Origin: Capsicum annuum
Lineage: Eukaryota; Streptophyta; Magnoliopsida; Solanales; Solanaceae
Reading direction: 5' to 3'
Length of the DNA: 64,000 nucleotides
NCBI RefSeq assembly: GCF_002878395.1
Contig: NC_061114.1
Location: 142,315,090 to 142,379,089 of the forward strand
The notes beneath the pieces were generated by a model that worked only from the letters and a program-made list of their open reading frames with translations, had not been told where the DNA came from and made no database searches. Positions 28,145 to 41,374 of the stretch are shown here, piece after piece (the first letter of the stretch is position 1; the number at the start of each line of letters is the position of its first letter). A program made the translations under genes and the position numbers.

Positions 28145-31100
28145 ATGTATGCCTTACCATCCCGTCAGGAGCAGAAGGACTCTCCCGATGTTGGTACTGG
28201 TATGCTCCGTATCTTTTGTCTTGATGATTATGTGTTGTTGGACCCCGAGTCAAGTATCTCTTATGTGACCCCACTTATAGCTGTGAATTTCAAAATAAGT
28301 CCCAAAAAGATTCCTGAGCCTTTCCTAGTCTCCACACCTGTAGGGGCGTTAGTTATTGCTAAAAAAGTGTATAGAGATTTTCCTGTTAATGTTCTTCATA
28401 GAGTCATACTTGTTTATTTGATAGAGTTGGACATGGTAGATTTTGACCTTATTCTAGGTATGGATTGACTTCATTCTTATTTTGCATCTATAGACTATCG
28501 TACTCGAGTGGTTAAGTTTTAGTTTCCTGATGAACTAACTTTTGAGTGGTCCGAGAGTTCAGTATCTCACAAGAGTCATTTTATCTCGTATCTCAAAGCC
28601 AAAAAGCTAATATTCGAGGGTTGCATATATCACCTAGTTAGAGTCAAAGACACTAAGTCCAAGGCTCCAACTATTCAGTCAGTCGATATTATTAATGAGT
28701 TCTAGATGTCTTTCCAGAAGATCTCCTAGAGGTACCTCCCGATAGAAAGATAAAATTCAGGATTGACCTTCTTCTCGATACTCGGCCTATTTCTATTCCT
28801 CTATACTGTATGCACCTGCAGAGCTAAAGGAGTTGAAAAAGCAACTCAAGGATCTTTTAGACAAAGGTTTCATTAGGCCCAATATTTCTCCTTGGGGTGC
28901 GCCTGTCTTATTCATGCGAAAGAAAGACGGTTCTTTGCGTATGTGCATTGACTATCGTCAGCTTAACAAGGTCACAGTAAAAAATAAGTATCTTATTTTG
29001 AGAATTGATGACCTGTTTGATCAGTTGCAAGGTACAAGTTATTTCTCCAAGATAGACCTTAGATCCGGCTATCATCAACTTAAAGTAAGGAAATGTGATA
29101 TTCTAAAGAAAGCTTTTTGAACCCGCTGTGGTCACTTTAAGTTTCTAGTCATGTCTTTAAAGCTAACCAATGCCCCAACAACTTTTATAGACCTCATGAA
29201 TCGAGTGTTTAAGCTATATCTTGATATGTATGTCTTAGTGTTCATAGATGACATCCTTGTCTACTCTCGTAGAAAGCATGATCATACAGATCACCTTAGA
29301 ATTGTTTTGTAAACTCTTTGAGGTCACCAGTTGTTCGCCAAATTTAGTAAGTATGTATTTTGGCTAAGGTCTGTAACCTTTCTGGGTCATGTTGTTTCAA
29401 CCGAAGGTATTAGAGTTGATCCCCAAAAGACAGAAGGTGTAAGAAATTGGCCTAGACCTAGTTATCCATCTGATATTAGAATTTTCTTAGGTCTAGCGGG
29501 CTACTACCGCCGTTTTGTTGAAGGTTTCTCCTCTATTGTGTCTCCCATGACCTGATTGACCAAAAAGAAAGTTAAGTTCCAGTGGTCAGATTCCTGTAAG
29601 AAGAGTTTTCAGAAGTTGGAGACTCGACTTACTTCAACCCCTGTATTTACTTTGCCTGATGGTACATATGGTTTTGTGGTGTGTTGTGATGCCTCTAGAA
29701 TTTGTTTGGGTTATGTGTTGATGCAAAGAGGTAAGGTTATAGCCTATGCCTCTAGATACTTAAAGCCGTATGAGAAGAATTACCCAACCCATGATCTTGA
29801 GTTAGCTGTTATGGTCTTTGCTTTGAAAATCTTGAGACACTATCTTTATGGTGTTCATGTTAATTTATTTACTGATCATAAGAGCCTGCAGTATGTGTTT
29901 ACTCAAAGGGAGTTGAATCTTACGCAGAGGAGGTAGTTAGAGTTGTTAAAAGACTATGATATGAGTGTGTTGCATCACCCGGGCAAGGCCAACATAGTGG
30001 TAGATGCCCTTAGCAGATTGTCTATGGGTAGTGTTACCCATGTAGAAAAAGGTAAGAAAGAGTTATCTTGTGGTGTGCATTATTTGGCTAGATTGGGGGT
30101 TAGGTTGTTTTTTTCAGCCGAGGGGAGTACGTTAGTGTAGAGTAGTTCTGAATCCTCTTTTGTTTCAGAAGTGAATGAGAAACAAGATAGGGATCTTACT
30201 TAGGTCAGACTGAAGGAGTCAGTGAAGGGCCAAAAGGTAGAGGTTTTCTCCTAAGCGGGAGATGGTATGCTGAGATTGCAAGATAGATTATGTGTTCTGT
30301 GTTTTAATGATCTGAGGTAGACGATTATGGCTGAAATTCACAGTACGCGGTATTTTATTCATCCTGGCACTACCAAGATGTACTACGACTTGCGAGAAAT
30401 CTATTGGTGGAATGGTATGAAGAAAGATATAGCCGAGTTCATAGCAAAGTGTGCAACGTGCCAACAGGTTAAGGTAGAGCACCAAAGACCTGGTGGCGTG
30501 ATGCAAGAGTTTGGTATACCCACTTGGAAGTGGGAGGTGGTGACTATGGACTTCATGACCGGGTTGCCTCTTTCGCGTCATCATCATGATTCTGTTTGGG
30601 TTGTTGTAGACAGGCTGATAAGTCTGTGCATTTTTTGCCCGCGCATATGTCTTATAAAATTGAGGATTATGCTAGATTGTATATCCGGGAGTTACTCAGG
30701 CTGGACGGAGTTCCCTCGTCTATCATTTTAGATAGGGCCACTCAATTTACTTATCAGTTTTGGAGGGTGTTCCAGCAGGGTCTTGGCACCCAAGTCCTTT
30801 TGAGTTTCGTTTTTCATCCGCAGACAAATGGTCAGGCTGAGAGGACCATTCAGACCCTGGAAGATATGTTGAGGGCATTTCCTCTTTATTTCAAAGGTAG
30901 TTGGGATGAGCATTTTCCATTAATAGAGTTTTCCTATAACAATAGTTACCATGCTACATCGGGATGGCATCATTTGAGGCCTTGTACGGTAGGAGATGTA
31001 GATCACCCATAGGTTGGTTTGAAGTTGGTGAAGCTGCCATGATTAGGCTTGATGCAGTGTTTGAAGCTATGGAGAAAGTTAAGTTGATTAGAGAGAGGTT

Positions 31101-31553
31101 GAAGACTGCCCAGAGTCGTCAAAAGCCTTATAGCGATGTGAAGAGAAGAGATCTTGAGTTTTAAGTGGGTGATTTGGTATACTTGAAGATTTTACCCAAA
31201 AAAGGGGTGAGAAGGTTTGGTATAAAGGGGAAGCTTAGTCCCTATTATGTTGGCCCGTATAGAGTCTTGAGCCGTGTTGGTAAGGTGGCCTATGAGGTTG
31301 AGTTGCCCACAGAGTTGTCAGCTGTTCATCCTATTTTTCATGTCTCCATGCTGAAGAAGCATATTGGTGATTCTATTGTAGTAGATCCTTCAGAGAATGT
31401 CGATATTCAGAACAGTCTTTTCTTCAATGAGATTCCTATTGAGATCCTAGATTTTCAGATCTGTAGACTAAGGAACAATGAAGTTCCCTTGGTCAAATTT
31501 TTGTGGCAGAACCAGTCTGTTGAGGGTGCTTCTTGGGAGGCAGAAGCAGACAT
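28145..31553 (+). pseudogene. pol, inner element: protease, RT, RNase H, integrase, chromodomain
   Basis: Domains in order. Protease: near 28240 (LDPESSISYVTP, with the Asp-Ser/Thr-Gly core altered). Reverse transcriptase: 28833-29560, with [12 protein letters not shown] and catalytic FIDDILVYS at 29241-29267. RNase H: about 29660-30010 ([38 protein letters not shown]). Integrase: about 30330-31100, with the HHCC zinc site (..FIHPGTTK.., CATCQQVK), TMDFMTG, ILDRATQF and QAERTIQTLEDML. Chromodomain-like end: VKFLWQNQSVEGASWEAEAD at about 31491-31550. Frameshifts near 28720, 30600 and 30960, plus stops (29118, 29554, 29935, 31162), disable it. The chromodomain directs integration to heterochromatin in this clade. 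Confidence 0.9.
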
Positions 31554-31805
31554 GTAAGCCAAGTACCCACACCTCTTTTCAGCATATTCAGATTAATTTG
31601 AAGGTATTATTCTTCCTTAATTCAGCTCTTCTAATCTAAAGTTCAGCTATATTAATCTATCCTTGTATGAGTTCTTGCAATTTCCGAGGCATTAAAAAGT
31701 TTAGAGAGATTTTGAGCCCGTTTTAGCAACTTGCTTCAGCTATGCGTACTCAATTTTTCCTGTGTTCTTAGTCTAACTAGTGACATTCAAGGACGAATGT
31801 TTCCA

Positions 31806-31817
31806 ATGGGGAGATAT
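31806..31817 (+). other. Polypurine tract, inner element
   Basis: AATGGGGAGATA-type purine run directly before the 3' LTR. It primes plus-strand DNA synthesis. It is preceded by TTCAAGGACGAATGTTTCC, the usual chromovirus context. Confidence 0.75.
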
Positions 31818-34499
31818 TGTAAGATCCCATAAAAAATTCACTCATAGAATGAGCCTTAGAGCATGTCAAGTGAGGCGTGATTTCAGTTCTAAAAGATTGA
31901 GAAGTGACTTCCTAAGTGAGTATTGTGTTAACCATATAGAATTTCCCTAATTTCAATTATTTTTATCACATGGAAAATTTGATAAGCTTTCCATTGATAT
32001 AAAATTCGCCCGAATCTGATACTTGAGAAATAAGTTATGGCTAATTTAAGTCCTAGTCGTAAAACATCATTTTAGTGCTTGGTGCGTCGCGGAGAAGGTC
32101 TATTTGACAATTGTCAAATTTCAGTGGAACTCCGCGATAGTGGTGCATCGTGGAGGACCCCAATTTCTCAATAGTCAATTGCCAGTGGCCTAGTGTGATC
32201 GTGATGCGTCGCGCTGAAGTTCCAGGTTCCAACCAGTGGGACAACGCGATGGCTCCACGTTGCGGTGACTCCCAGATTCCCATTTGTCAATTTCCAGTGA
32301 GCCACCGCGATAGTGTCGCATTGTGGTGGCCCATTAAATCGGGTTCCCAGTTTAATTTTTCAGCTTCGTACAGAAGTTTAAAAGGGCACTTTGGACCTTT
32401 TCCAAGCCTCTTAAACGTGCAAACACAAAATTGAAGTCAATTTCAAGCATTCTATGAAGTTTTTCTCAAGTTTTCTCTCAACAAAAACCCTAAGTATCTA
32501 AAACCTCTTCCAAGAATCTCAAGAATCCAAAACAGATTTTCAAAATTGAGTCAAGATTCAAGGTTCCCAAGTCAAGGACTTCAAGACCCTCATTCAAGAG
32601 TACAAATAGAGTTCCAATAGTGAGAGTTCATCCAAAGCTTCTAATTCAAGGTATGTGGGATTTTGAACAAGGGTAATCCTTTCACCCTTGGGCCCAAAGG
32701 CTTATTTAAACTACAATTCTCTGCAATTTATGAGATTGTACATGAAATTGAATTGGGATTTTTCACCCATTGTTATTGGTTGTAAGCTTTTGATGTTTCC
32801 CTTTAATTGAGAGTCTAATGGCATGATTTTTACATGTTTTCTTGAGAAATTGCAGCTGGGTCTATACCCCATGATCTTAATCCTTGAGAAGTTAATAGTT
32901 GAAATGTTTGAGATATTGAAGTATATTAGTATGTTGATATTTTGTGACAAATTACTGAAATTTCCAGATTTCTACATCAGTTATGAATCTATATGCTATC
33001 TATTATGCTTTTGATAAGTTTTAACTTGACATTGAATTATGGGTTACTAAGCCCTACTTGAGACTTGAGATTTTATGAACTCTTATTCTATAAGCACCCA
33101 TGATTTGAGTATTCTGAGATAGTTGAGAAATGTTTTGACCTAATGGTCATTGAGTTTTTAAATCCACTCTACTACATGAGATTACAAATTTGATTATTGT
33201 TTTTTTTTTAAATGATATTATTCTAAAGTTGATTTTATGAGATGAGCGAGATAATCTAAAGGGAGTAGTATTTAGAACCGAGTAGGGTAAGTTACTACTA
33301 TTTCTTACCCCAGAACTACACACCACCCTAGGTTGGGCCTAAGGGCAAGATGATTGTTGGGACTAAGGTCGAGATATTAGGCTCGAGGTTGAGATAAATT
33401 ATTACTAAATTGAGGTTATACTTCCTGGCAAAGAGTATGATTCTTCTCCCCAACGTGGGGTCTCTTCCTTAGGAGGATAAAATATTGGACTCCATGTAGC
33501 TCGCATGATTTATGTCGGTTAAGAGAATCTCCCTTAAAACTAAAGCATCGAGATAAGATATTTTCCCTCAAAACTAAAATACTTTCCCTTGATATGAGTA
33601 TTTTTCCCTAAAGCTTGAAATGAGATATTTTCCTAACGTGAATGAAATGCCATCAAGTATGTTCCAAAGTTATATGATTTCGAATTCCTAGTATTTGAGT
33701 TCAAAAGACTTATGAGTTCTTGAGCATTGAAGATGTTTTAATCTACATGAGAAATATGCATGAGTTGAAAGTATTTCTTAAAGTTTCCTTTAGCCTTGAG
33801 TAATGAGAATAAGAGAAGAGTACAAATTTCAAAGCTAAAAGTATAATGACTCACGAGATTGTGTTACATGTTCCATTTTACATGATTCATGAGCTTTGCA
33901 TTTTATACTAATTCAAGCCATGTGAGTCATTGCTTATTACATGGATTATTTGATCAAAGAGCATTGATGTTTTTTTATATAAATGCATGCACCCCCACAT
34001 ACTCAGTACCTTTTCAAGTGCTGATCCACATATACATCTATGTGCTACATTGTCTTATAATATAGGTTCAGGTGCTCAGTCCCAACCTTGTCCGTGATTT
34101 TTGAGTACCTTTATCTACATTTCTACAGTGGTGAGTCCTCATGGTTCGAGGACCTATATTCAGACATCCCCGTATTTTGAGAGACTACGTTGTTATTTCC
34201 AATTCATTTCAAATCAGTTGGGGAGCTATCCCAATGGATCTCTAGTTCATGGATTAGTAGAGGCTCTGTCAGACTAGTTATCAGATTGTGGTTGTGTTGA
34301 GGTTTCCAGTATTGCTTGGTCGTTCGGACCAAGCATTTTCTCTGTATTTCCTTTCATATGATATGAGTATGCTAGTGTTTGAATTATTTCATCTTGAAAT
34401 GGGTGTTATTACTAGAAACAAGCTCAAAGGGTCAGCTTGGTGCTACTTATAGCCTTATGTACTATGTGACGTCCCAGGAGACGATTTCAGGTCATTACA
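31818..34499 (+). repeat. 3' LTR, inner element
   Basis: 2,682 bp, starting TGTAAGATCCC and ending GGTCATTACA. It keeps 330 bp (about 33268-33597) that the 5' LTR has lost. The GC-rich repeated units at 32075-32335 are shared with the 5' LTR. Confidence 0.92.
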
Positions 34500-34504
34500 G
34501 TGGT
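34500..34504 (+). repeat. Target-site duplication GTGGT, right copy
   Basis: Matches 24394-24398. Joining 24398 to 34505 restores continuity of the copy B gag frame around the zinc knuckle. Confidence 0.9.
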
Positions 34505-34800
34505 CGTCCTCATTGGGGTTGTTACAATAAATAGAGGGATAAATGCTTTAAGTGTGGCCAGGAAGACCATCGGCTTAGGGATTATTCAGTTATTAAGGTT
34601 GCTATGGCAGTAAATAAGTTATCGGAGGCTTCATCTTCTACTCCAGCATCCAGTAGTGCTGCATCTATTTATGTTACTGCTCTTGGTTCTAGTGATGGCC
34701 AGAATAGGTTATATGTATTGGCATTCAGTCAGGAATCTGAGGCATCGCCTAATGTCATTACGGGTACGTTACAACACTTTTCTCATGACGTGTATTGTGT
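34505..34800 (+). pseudogene. gag end, copy B, after the nested insertion
   Basis: GRPHWGCYNK then a zinc knuckle CFKCGQEDHRLRDYS near 34548-34590, with the last Cys replaced by Tyr. The linker is rich in Ser/Ala (34604 onward) and leads into the protease. The open frame continues to 34831. Confidence 0.8.
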
Positions 34801-37800
34801 TTTTGATTTACATCCACTCTTTCTTATGTGACCCCATTTGTGGTTGTATGTATTGGTTTTAATTCTGAGGTTATTTTGGATCTTTTTTCTTTTTTCTACC
34901 CATTAGGTGACTCGATTATTGTTAAGAGAGACTATAGGGGGTGTGTGGTATTTGTTGGTGGTAGGAAGACTTTGGTGAATTTGATTGAACTTAATATGGT
35001 GGATTTTGATGTTATTCTGTAGATTGATTGGTTATACTCTTCTTATGCATTCTTGGATTGTCAGATCCGTAAGGTTGTCTTTTGGTTCCCTGGTGAACTG
35101 GTTATAGAGTGAAAGGGTGGTTTCGTAGCTCCTAGAGGGATTTATTTCTTATCTTAGAACTCATAGGTTGATCTCTAAAGTTGTCCTTATCACTTTGTCC
35201 CAGTTAAGGATTCTAACTCGGAAGGCCCTTTATTATAATTAGTCCTGGTGGTAAATTAGTTTCCTGAGGTCTTTCCAGATAATATTTCTTGTGTTACACC
35301 AAATTGGGAAATAGAGTTTGGTATTATTTATGTTTGAAACACTCGTCCAATATCTATTTATCCTTATAGAATGGCTCCTGCTGAGTTGAGGAAACTCAAG
35401 GAACAACTTAAGGATCTTTTAGATAAAGGGTTTATTCATCCTAGTGTATCTCCATAGGGTGTACCAGTGTTGTTTGTTCATAAGAAGGATAGTTCCCTTT
35501 GGATGTGCATTAACTACAGAAAGTGAATAAGGTGACGGTCAAGAACAAGTATCCTCTCCCAAGGATAGATGATTTGTGTGATCAGTTGTAAGGTGCCAAG
35601 TTCTTTTCTAAGATTGATCTTCTATTTGGGTTTTATCAGCTAAAGACCAGGGAGGTGGATATCCCTAAGATGCCTTTTCATACTTGGTATGGGAACTTCA
35701 AGTTTTTGGTAATGTCGTTTGGATTGACTAATGCCCCGACGACATTTATGGATATAATGAATAGGGTTTTTAGGAAGTTTTTGTATCTCTTTCTTATTGT
35801 GTTTATTGATGATATTTTGGTTTATTCCAAAAGTAAAGTGGATTATGCTAATTATTTTCGTGTGGTATTGTGGACCTTGAAAGAACAGCAGTTATATGCC
35901 AAGTTCTCAGAGTGTGAGTTTCGGCTGAACGCAGTTACTTTTCTTGGTCATATTATTTCTAGCAAAGGGATTATGGTGGATACGCAAAATGTTGTTGTAG
36001 TTAAGAAGTGTCCTAGACCCACAACACCTATCAACATCTAGAGCTTCTTGGGCTTGGCTGGGTATTATAGGTGGTTTGTTGAAGGATTTTCGTTGATAGT
36101 TTCTCCTTTGGCTAAGTTGACCTAGAAGAAGTTTAAGTTTTCTTGGTTGGATGCTTGTGAGGGGAATTTTGAGAGGATGATTGATAAGTTGACTTCGACA
36201 TCCCACTATGTCTTTACTATAAGGCAATGATGGGTTCGTGGTCTATTTTAATGTATCTCAGGTAGGTCTAGGTTATTTTTAGATGTAGCATAGGTAGGTG
36301 ATTACGTATGATCTAGGAAGTTAAAGGTACATGAGAGAAGTTATCCAACTCATAATTTAAAGTTGTTGGCAGTTGTGTTTTCCCTAAAAATAAGGTGCCT
36401 TTATTTGTATGGTGTACATTTGGACATCTTTTCTGATCATAATAGACTACAGTATATGTTTACTCAGAAGGAGCTAAGTCTTACGCAGAGAAGATGGCTT
36501 GAACTTCTCAATGACTATGACATGAGTGTTCACTATCACGCAGGTAAGGCTAACGTGGTTGTTGATACTATTAGTAGGTTGTCCATGGGGAGTTTGGCTC
36601 ATGTGGAGAAAGAAAAGTAGGAGTTGTTGAAGGATATTCACCGCTTGGCTAATCTTTGAGTTCGTTTCTTAGACTCCAAAGATGGAGGTATAACTGTACA
36701 GGAACGTCTCTTGCTGTAGAGATCAAGCCAAAGCATGTGTTGGAACCTGTCTTGATGAAAATTAAAAGTGATATTGGAGGGCAAAAGGTAATGGTGTTTG
36801 ATATCAATGGTGATAGTACTTTATGGTACCAAGAAAGGATGTGTGTTCCTGATGTCGACGGTTTGCGACATAGGATTTTGGCTGAGTCTCATGAGTCATG
36901 CTATGTTAGTCTTTCCGGCTCTATCAAGATGTATCATGTTCTCAAGGAGATGTATTGGTGGAACGGTATAAAGAGGGTGTGGCTAATTTTGTGGACAAGT
37001 GCTTAGTGTGTTAATAAGTTAAAGTTGAGCACATAAGACCTGGTAGGTTGTATCAAGATATTGTTTTACCTAAATGAAAAAAAGAGGCAATTAATATAGA
37101 TTTCATAACAATCTTCCTCTATCTTGGAATCAATATGATTCGATTTAGGTCATAGTAGATAGGATGACGAACTCTACTCAGTTATAACTACCTTTTCAGT
37201 AAAGAATTATACGAAGTTATAGCTTTAGGTGATTGTAAAACTGCATGGGTTACCTCTTTCAGTTATTTCTTATTGTGGCATTCAGTTTACACTCTCATTT
37301 CTTTAGTAGAGTTTTCTTATAACAATAGCCATCATTTTAGTATTGGTACAACTCCTTTTTAGGCATTGTATAGTAGAAGGTATAGATTTCCTATTGGTTG
37401 GTTTGAGCTTGGGGAGGAAGATATGTCTGGTCCCGACTTGGTTTACCATGCTATAGAGAAGGTGAATGTGATTTGGGATAGGCTTAAGGTTGTCCAAAGT
37501 CGCCAAAAGTCTGATGTTAGGTGCAGAGACTTGGAGTTTGAGGTTTGGGTTAAGGTTTTCCTCAAGGGATCTCCAATGAAGTGAGTGGTACGGTATGGCC
37601 AGAAGTGGAAGCTAAGTCCCCCGTATATTTGTCCTTATGAGATTCTACGGAGGGTTGATATTGTTGCTTACAAGTTAGAGTTACATTTTAGTTTGAGCTC
37701 GGTTCATCCGGTATTTCATGTCTCTAAGTTGAGGAAGTATCTTGGTGATTCTTCTTCTATTTTTCCTTTGGAAAGATTAGGTATCTCGAACTCTCAGTCT

Positions 37801-37980
37801 TATGAAGAGGTGCTGGTGGAGATCTTGTATAGGATGGTTCTTTAGTTCCAAACCAAGGGTGTAGCTTCGATTAAGGTTTTGTGGTGGAACCATAAGGTGG
37901 AATAATCTATATGGGAAGAGGAGTAGGACATGAAGACTAAGTATTCACATCTATTTTCTACTCTTGGGATTCGTGTAGAA
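34801..37980 (+). pseudogene. pol, copy B: protease, RT, RNase H, integrase, chromodomain (heavily broken)
   Basis: The protease remnant (about 34800-35040) is readable only with frame changes. Reverse transcriptase spans 35380-36190 with [16 protein letters not shown] and the catalytic FIDDILVYS starting at 35802. RNase H lies at about 36350-36600 (LFSDHNRLQY-type, HYHAGKANVVVDTISRL). Integrase: YWWNGIKR near 36955, CxxC lost; the DDE core is mostly decayed; FSYNNSHH-type near 37313. The C-terminal part is 37366-37860 (VHPVFHVSKLRKYLGDSS), with a chromodomain remnant near 37868-37940 (VLWWNHKVE). More stops than the inner element, consistent with greater age. Confidence 0.85.
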
Positions 37981-38148
37981 GGTATGTGTCTTCGAAACAT
38001 CTTTATTTTCTGAGTTTGTTGAAGGAAAGATTAATAGCTTTGCCTCTTTGTTTTCATACTTTGTTTATGATTGGAAATATATTTGTTAATGCAAATACTC
38101 ATGCATGTGGTTACCCCTACCTTATCCATCATTCAAAGACGAATATTC

Positions 38149-38162
38149 CTAGTGAGGGAGAC
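38149..38162 (+). other. Polypurine tract, copy B
   Basis: AGTGAGGGAGA immediately before the 3' LTR start, preceded by TTCAAAGACGAATATTCC as in the inner element. Confidence 0.75.
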
Positions 38163-40232
38163 TGAAACACCCTGGTTTTTGTACCTTAGAAAATTTCTTG
38201 GATTTTTTATCTCTAGACCCGATGCGACTCATAGATATGAGCCATAAGTTGGGGTACGAATGTAATGGTCCAGTTGTATGTTGACTAGATTTTGTTGGTG
38301 GGATGGATTTTTGTCACTAGAGTAGGTATGACTTAGTGGTATGAGTCGTATGGTTGGATATGGATAGTTGGGTTCCTTAAAATAATGATAGAATTGGTAG
38401 CTTATGTTGGGTCTAAGTACGAGTGGCTCACAAGGAGCCGTAATCTAGGGTACGAGTCATACCAGGGACTCATATGGTGGACAGTGTTCAAAACTTCTGT
38501 AATTCTATATTTCCAGGGATATGGGTGAAAGGTATGGATCATATGTTGTCAATACGACTTGGGTAGGATTAGTAAAACATTTTAAAGTGTTGGGTCCAAG
38601 GGTTAAGGCTTAGGTTTTGAGTGGTAGGTACCACTGGTATCAAAGGGTACGACTCGTGAGGGTTAGTCGTACCCATGGGATGGGGTTTTGTGTAACTTAA
38701 GTGGGGGTATTCTGGACATTTCCCTACTAACCTTAATAGGGTCCCACAACTTCTAACTCTCTTTGGAGGCTATTTTCCCTATTATTCTATTCATTAACAC
38801 TTAGAAACTCTTCGTAAACACTCTATAATTTTCTCAAAATCTTTTGGGCAAGGAAGCTAGGGTTTAAACTAGAGGACCAAATTGGGGATCTTGTTTGTGG
38901 TTTCTCTCTGTTTACTTTGTCAATTAAGGAATGTTCTATTCCCTCATTGTTAGTTTTAATTAAAGCAATGGTTTTATATAATGTTTACATGATTTCATTA
39001 TTTTATGATTTTGGGTTTTCAGCTAGTATTTAGGGGTTTTGATTATAAAGGCTTGGTTATGGTTTTCCCATATTTTAATTATTCTTGTATATGCGTTAAT
39101 GGTGGTTTTGGATAATTGGTAGAATGGGAATGGTTCTTTGGTAATGGACTTTTGTTCTGGAAATACTATGCCCCCAATGTGTTTGATAAAATGCCTATAA
39201 CAATGTTTCCACTATAATATTGGATTTTCAATGGATCTTATGCATGGTTTAAACATGGTAATGGAACCCTAAATAATATGAATGGTTTTTAAATGGATTA
39301 GAAAAGCTTTGGTGGCCATGGTTTTGGTTAATTTTAAATCATGATGGGTACATGGAATCCCTTAAACCTATATATGGTTGGCTATGGACAAAACTTGCAG
39401 TTATAGTTGTTATGATGATACTACTACTAATGGACTTGGTTAATAAATAGTTAATGGATTGGTTGAATTATTGGTAATGGTTTTAATTGGGGGATAATGG
39501 CGATGTGTGTAGCAATGTCCTGGAAGGTAGAGGTTCTGAGAGGACCAAAACTGGAAACCATATTTGCCGATGTGAGGTTTGGTCCAAATGATCATGTGCA
39601 TGATGTCACACTTTATATTTGGGGGATATCCTAGTCATCCTAGGTTTTCTTCCCTGGTCATGCGACTTTTTTCATTAGAGCCCTTTCTGTAAGGAGAGAT
39701 GAACCCATATGGCCGGTAGGTGGTTTAGGACGGCCTAGCGACCTAGCCCAGGTAAAGGTTTTAATGGCATGCTAAACCCGATTCCCTTTCCCGGTATGGA
39801 TATATATATATATCTATATATATATATGTATGGTTTGTGTGCATATGGATGGTTTTACTTGGTTTTATAAATGTCATTATTTTATCCTTATCTTGAGTTC
39901 ATGCTAGCGTTTACCCGCTAACCGTCTTTGGGCTGTTGTATACCCATGCTATGGATGAACTGGCTATTCTACTCCTCCTACATAGTGATTGACTCGGGGA
40001 CAGCTGTTGGATTGAAGTGGTGAGCTTCAGTCTTTTTAAAGGGATCCATTTTATGGTATGGATATTCTTTGACATTTTGATTTATTTTGAAATATTGGTT
40101 TTCACTATGGTTGAGGGCATGTCCCAACTGGATATTCTTACTCTTTTGGTTAAAGGCTTTGTGGTACTACTATGTGTTGGAATGGGCAGGATCGGTATAT
40201 GTGTTGGCCTTAATATTATCATTGGTATTGGG
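38163..40232 (+). repeat. 3' LTR, copy B (3' truncated)
   Basis: Starts TGAAACACCCTGG. It aligns with the 5' LTR and with copy A until CATTGGTATTGGG near 40230, then abruptly becomes an inverted LTR. A TA microsatellite lies at 39797-39829. About 400 bp of LTR end is missing. Confidence 0.85.
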
Positions 40233-41374
40233 TCTCATAATTCACCCACAGTCTATATGGGTCCAATGTCACCCCCTAGACGGGTGCCGAAGTGTGTAGT
40301 TGTACTACCGGAGATACAATAGGAGTTAGGGATTCCTGTGTACCCTTTGCTCTCCATGATACATATATAAAATTGTTAGGGGATTCATGTGTACTCCTAA
40401 AGTATATGGTTGCCATGACCAATCCTCATTTCGACAAACATGAGCTTCCAGTGTTCGTCCATTGAACTCCCACCTTTACGGTTAGTAATCACAACCCACC
40501 ATTATTGCACAATTAAAACCATTACCACACGACCAAACCATCTTTTAATTTATTATTAATCAAGGAAATATGAAGTGGTACCATCATACAGACTATAGCT
40601 TGCAAGCAATGTCATTATCAAAATCTTAGGGGATTCCCATGTACCCTATAGGTTACATTATTTAGTTTACTTGGGGGATTCCGATGTACCACGCAAGGCT
40701 TTTATTCAAATAAATTTCATAGCCACCAAGGCCTTACCATTTAACCAAACAAAACAATGCATACCATTCAAAACCATTTTAACCATTAAAATCATTTTAG
40801 TTATTCAAAACCATTTAAGCCAACTTAGGGTTCCATTACAAAACCATACCATACAATATCTTCAACAAAAGTTCAACAGTATAGTAAAAACATTATCATA
40901 GGCTTTTTATCAAATATGTTGAGGGCATACCTTCACCAAGACAAAAACAAAAGAAAAAACCGTCAAGTTTTAGGTTATCCATGACCCACTTGATAAACCA
41001 CAACCAACAAGCACCTACATGAGCAAACCATCACCAAAAACATGTGAAAAATAGTTTAAACCAAGGTTAAACAACACCCATCAATATTCATCAAAACCCT
41101 CAATATTTATCTTCAAAACCACCATTTATGATTCATAATCAGTGTTTAAAACACAATGAATCATGCCTTTAGTTTAAAATAACAATGATGGAGCAGTACA
41201 TGCCCTATACAAGAAGATTCACGAAAGTAAACTTGACTCTGAAGCCCATTGAAGAAAACTTGTAGAAACCCTATCCTCCAATCATCAAGAGAGAGTTAAA
41301 GAGTGTTTTTAAAGTGATTTAATCTTCCAGTGAGGGTTACAAGATGCCACAATAAGTTATATAACATGGGGACA
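40233..41374 (-). repeat. Inverted, diverged LTR (copy D), part one
   Basis: Read on the minus strand, segments such as TTTGTCGAAATGAGGATTGG and GGTTTTAATTGTGCAATAATGG correspond to GCCGATGTGAGGTTTGG and GGTTTTAATTGGGGGATAATGG of the copy B LTR. It is a related LTR lying tail-to-tail with copy B's 3' LTR. It is interrupted at GGACA by the Athila-type element and continues at 54851. No internal region of its own was found, so it may be a solo or truncated LTR. Confidence 0.6.
41370..41374 (+). repeat. Target-site duplication GGACA, left copy
   Basis: Identical to 54846-54850, directly outside the Athila-type LTRs. Confidence 0.9.

Larger units (their letters stand above)
24399..34499 (+). mobile_element. 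Tekay-like chromovirus (inner element), full length, nested in copy B gag
   Basis: Paired LTRs (24399-26760 and 31818-34499), primer site, gag, pol with chromodomain, polypurine tract, and a perfect GTGGT target duplication. Total 10.1 kb. It is a different LTR family from copies A and B though from the same clade. Stops in every gene make it defective, but nearly all domains are readable, so it is younger than its host element. Confidence 0.95.
21437..40232 (+). mobile_element. Tekay-like chromovirus copy B (outer element, nested)
   Basis: 5' LTR 21437-23890, primer site, truncated gag, interruption by the inner element at 24399-34499, then the rest of gag, pol, polypurine tract, and 3' LTR from 38163. 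The two LTRs align from their first bases (AGAAACACCATGG against TGAAACACCCTGG). The chromodomain-like end of pol places it in the Tekay/Del chromoviruses. The 3' LTR stops aligning at about 40232, where an inverted related LTR begins, so the right end and any target duplication are lost. Confidence 0.85.

Noticed and set aside
21437..40232. CRISPR-like or satellite array from the repeated segments
   Set aside because: The large repeats are LTRs with element interiors between them; no regular short repeat/spacer pattern exists.
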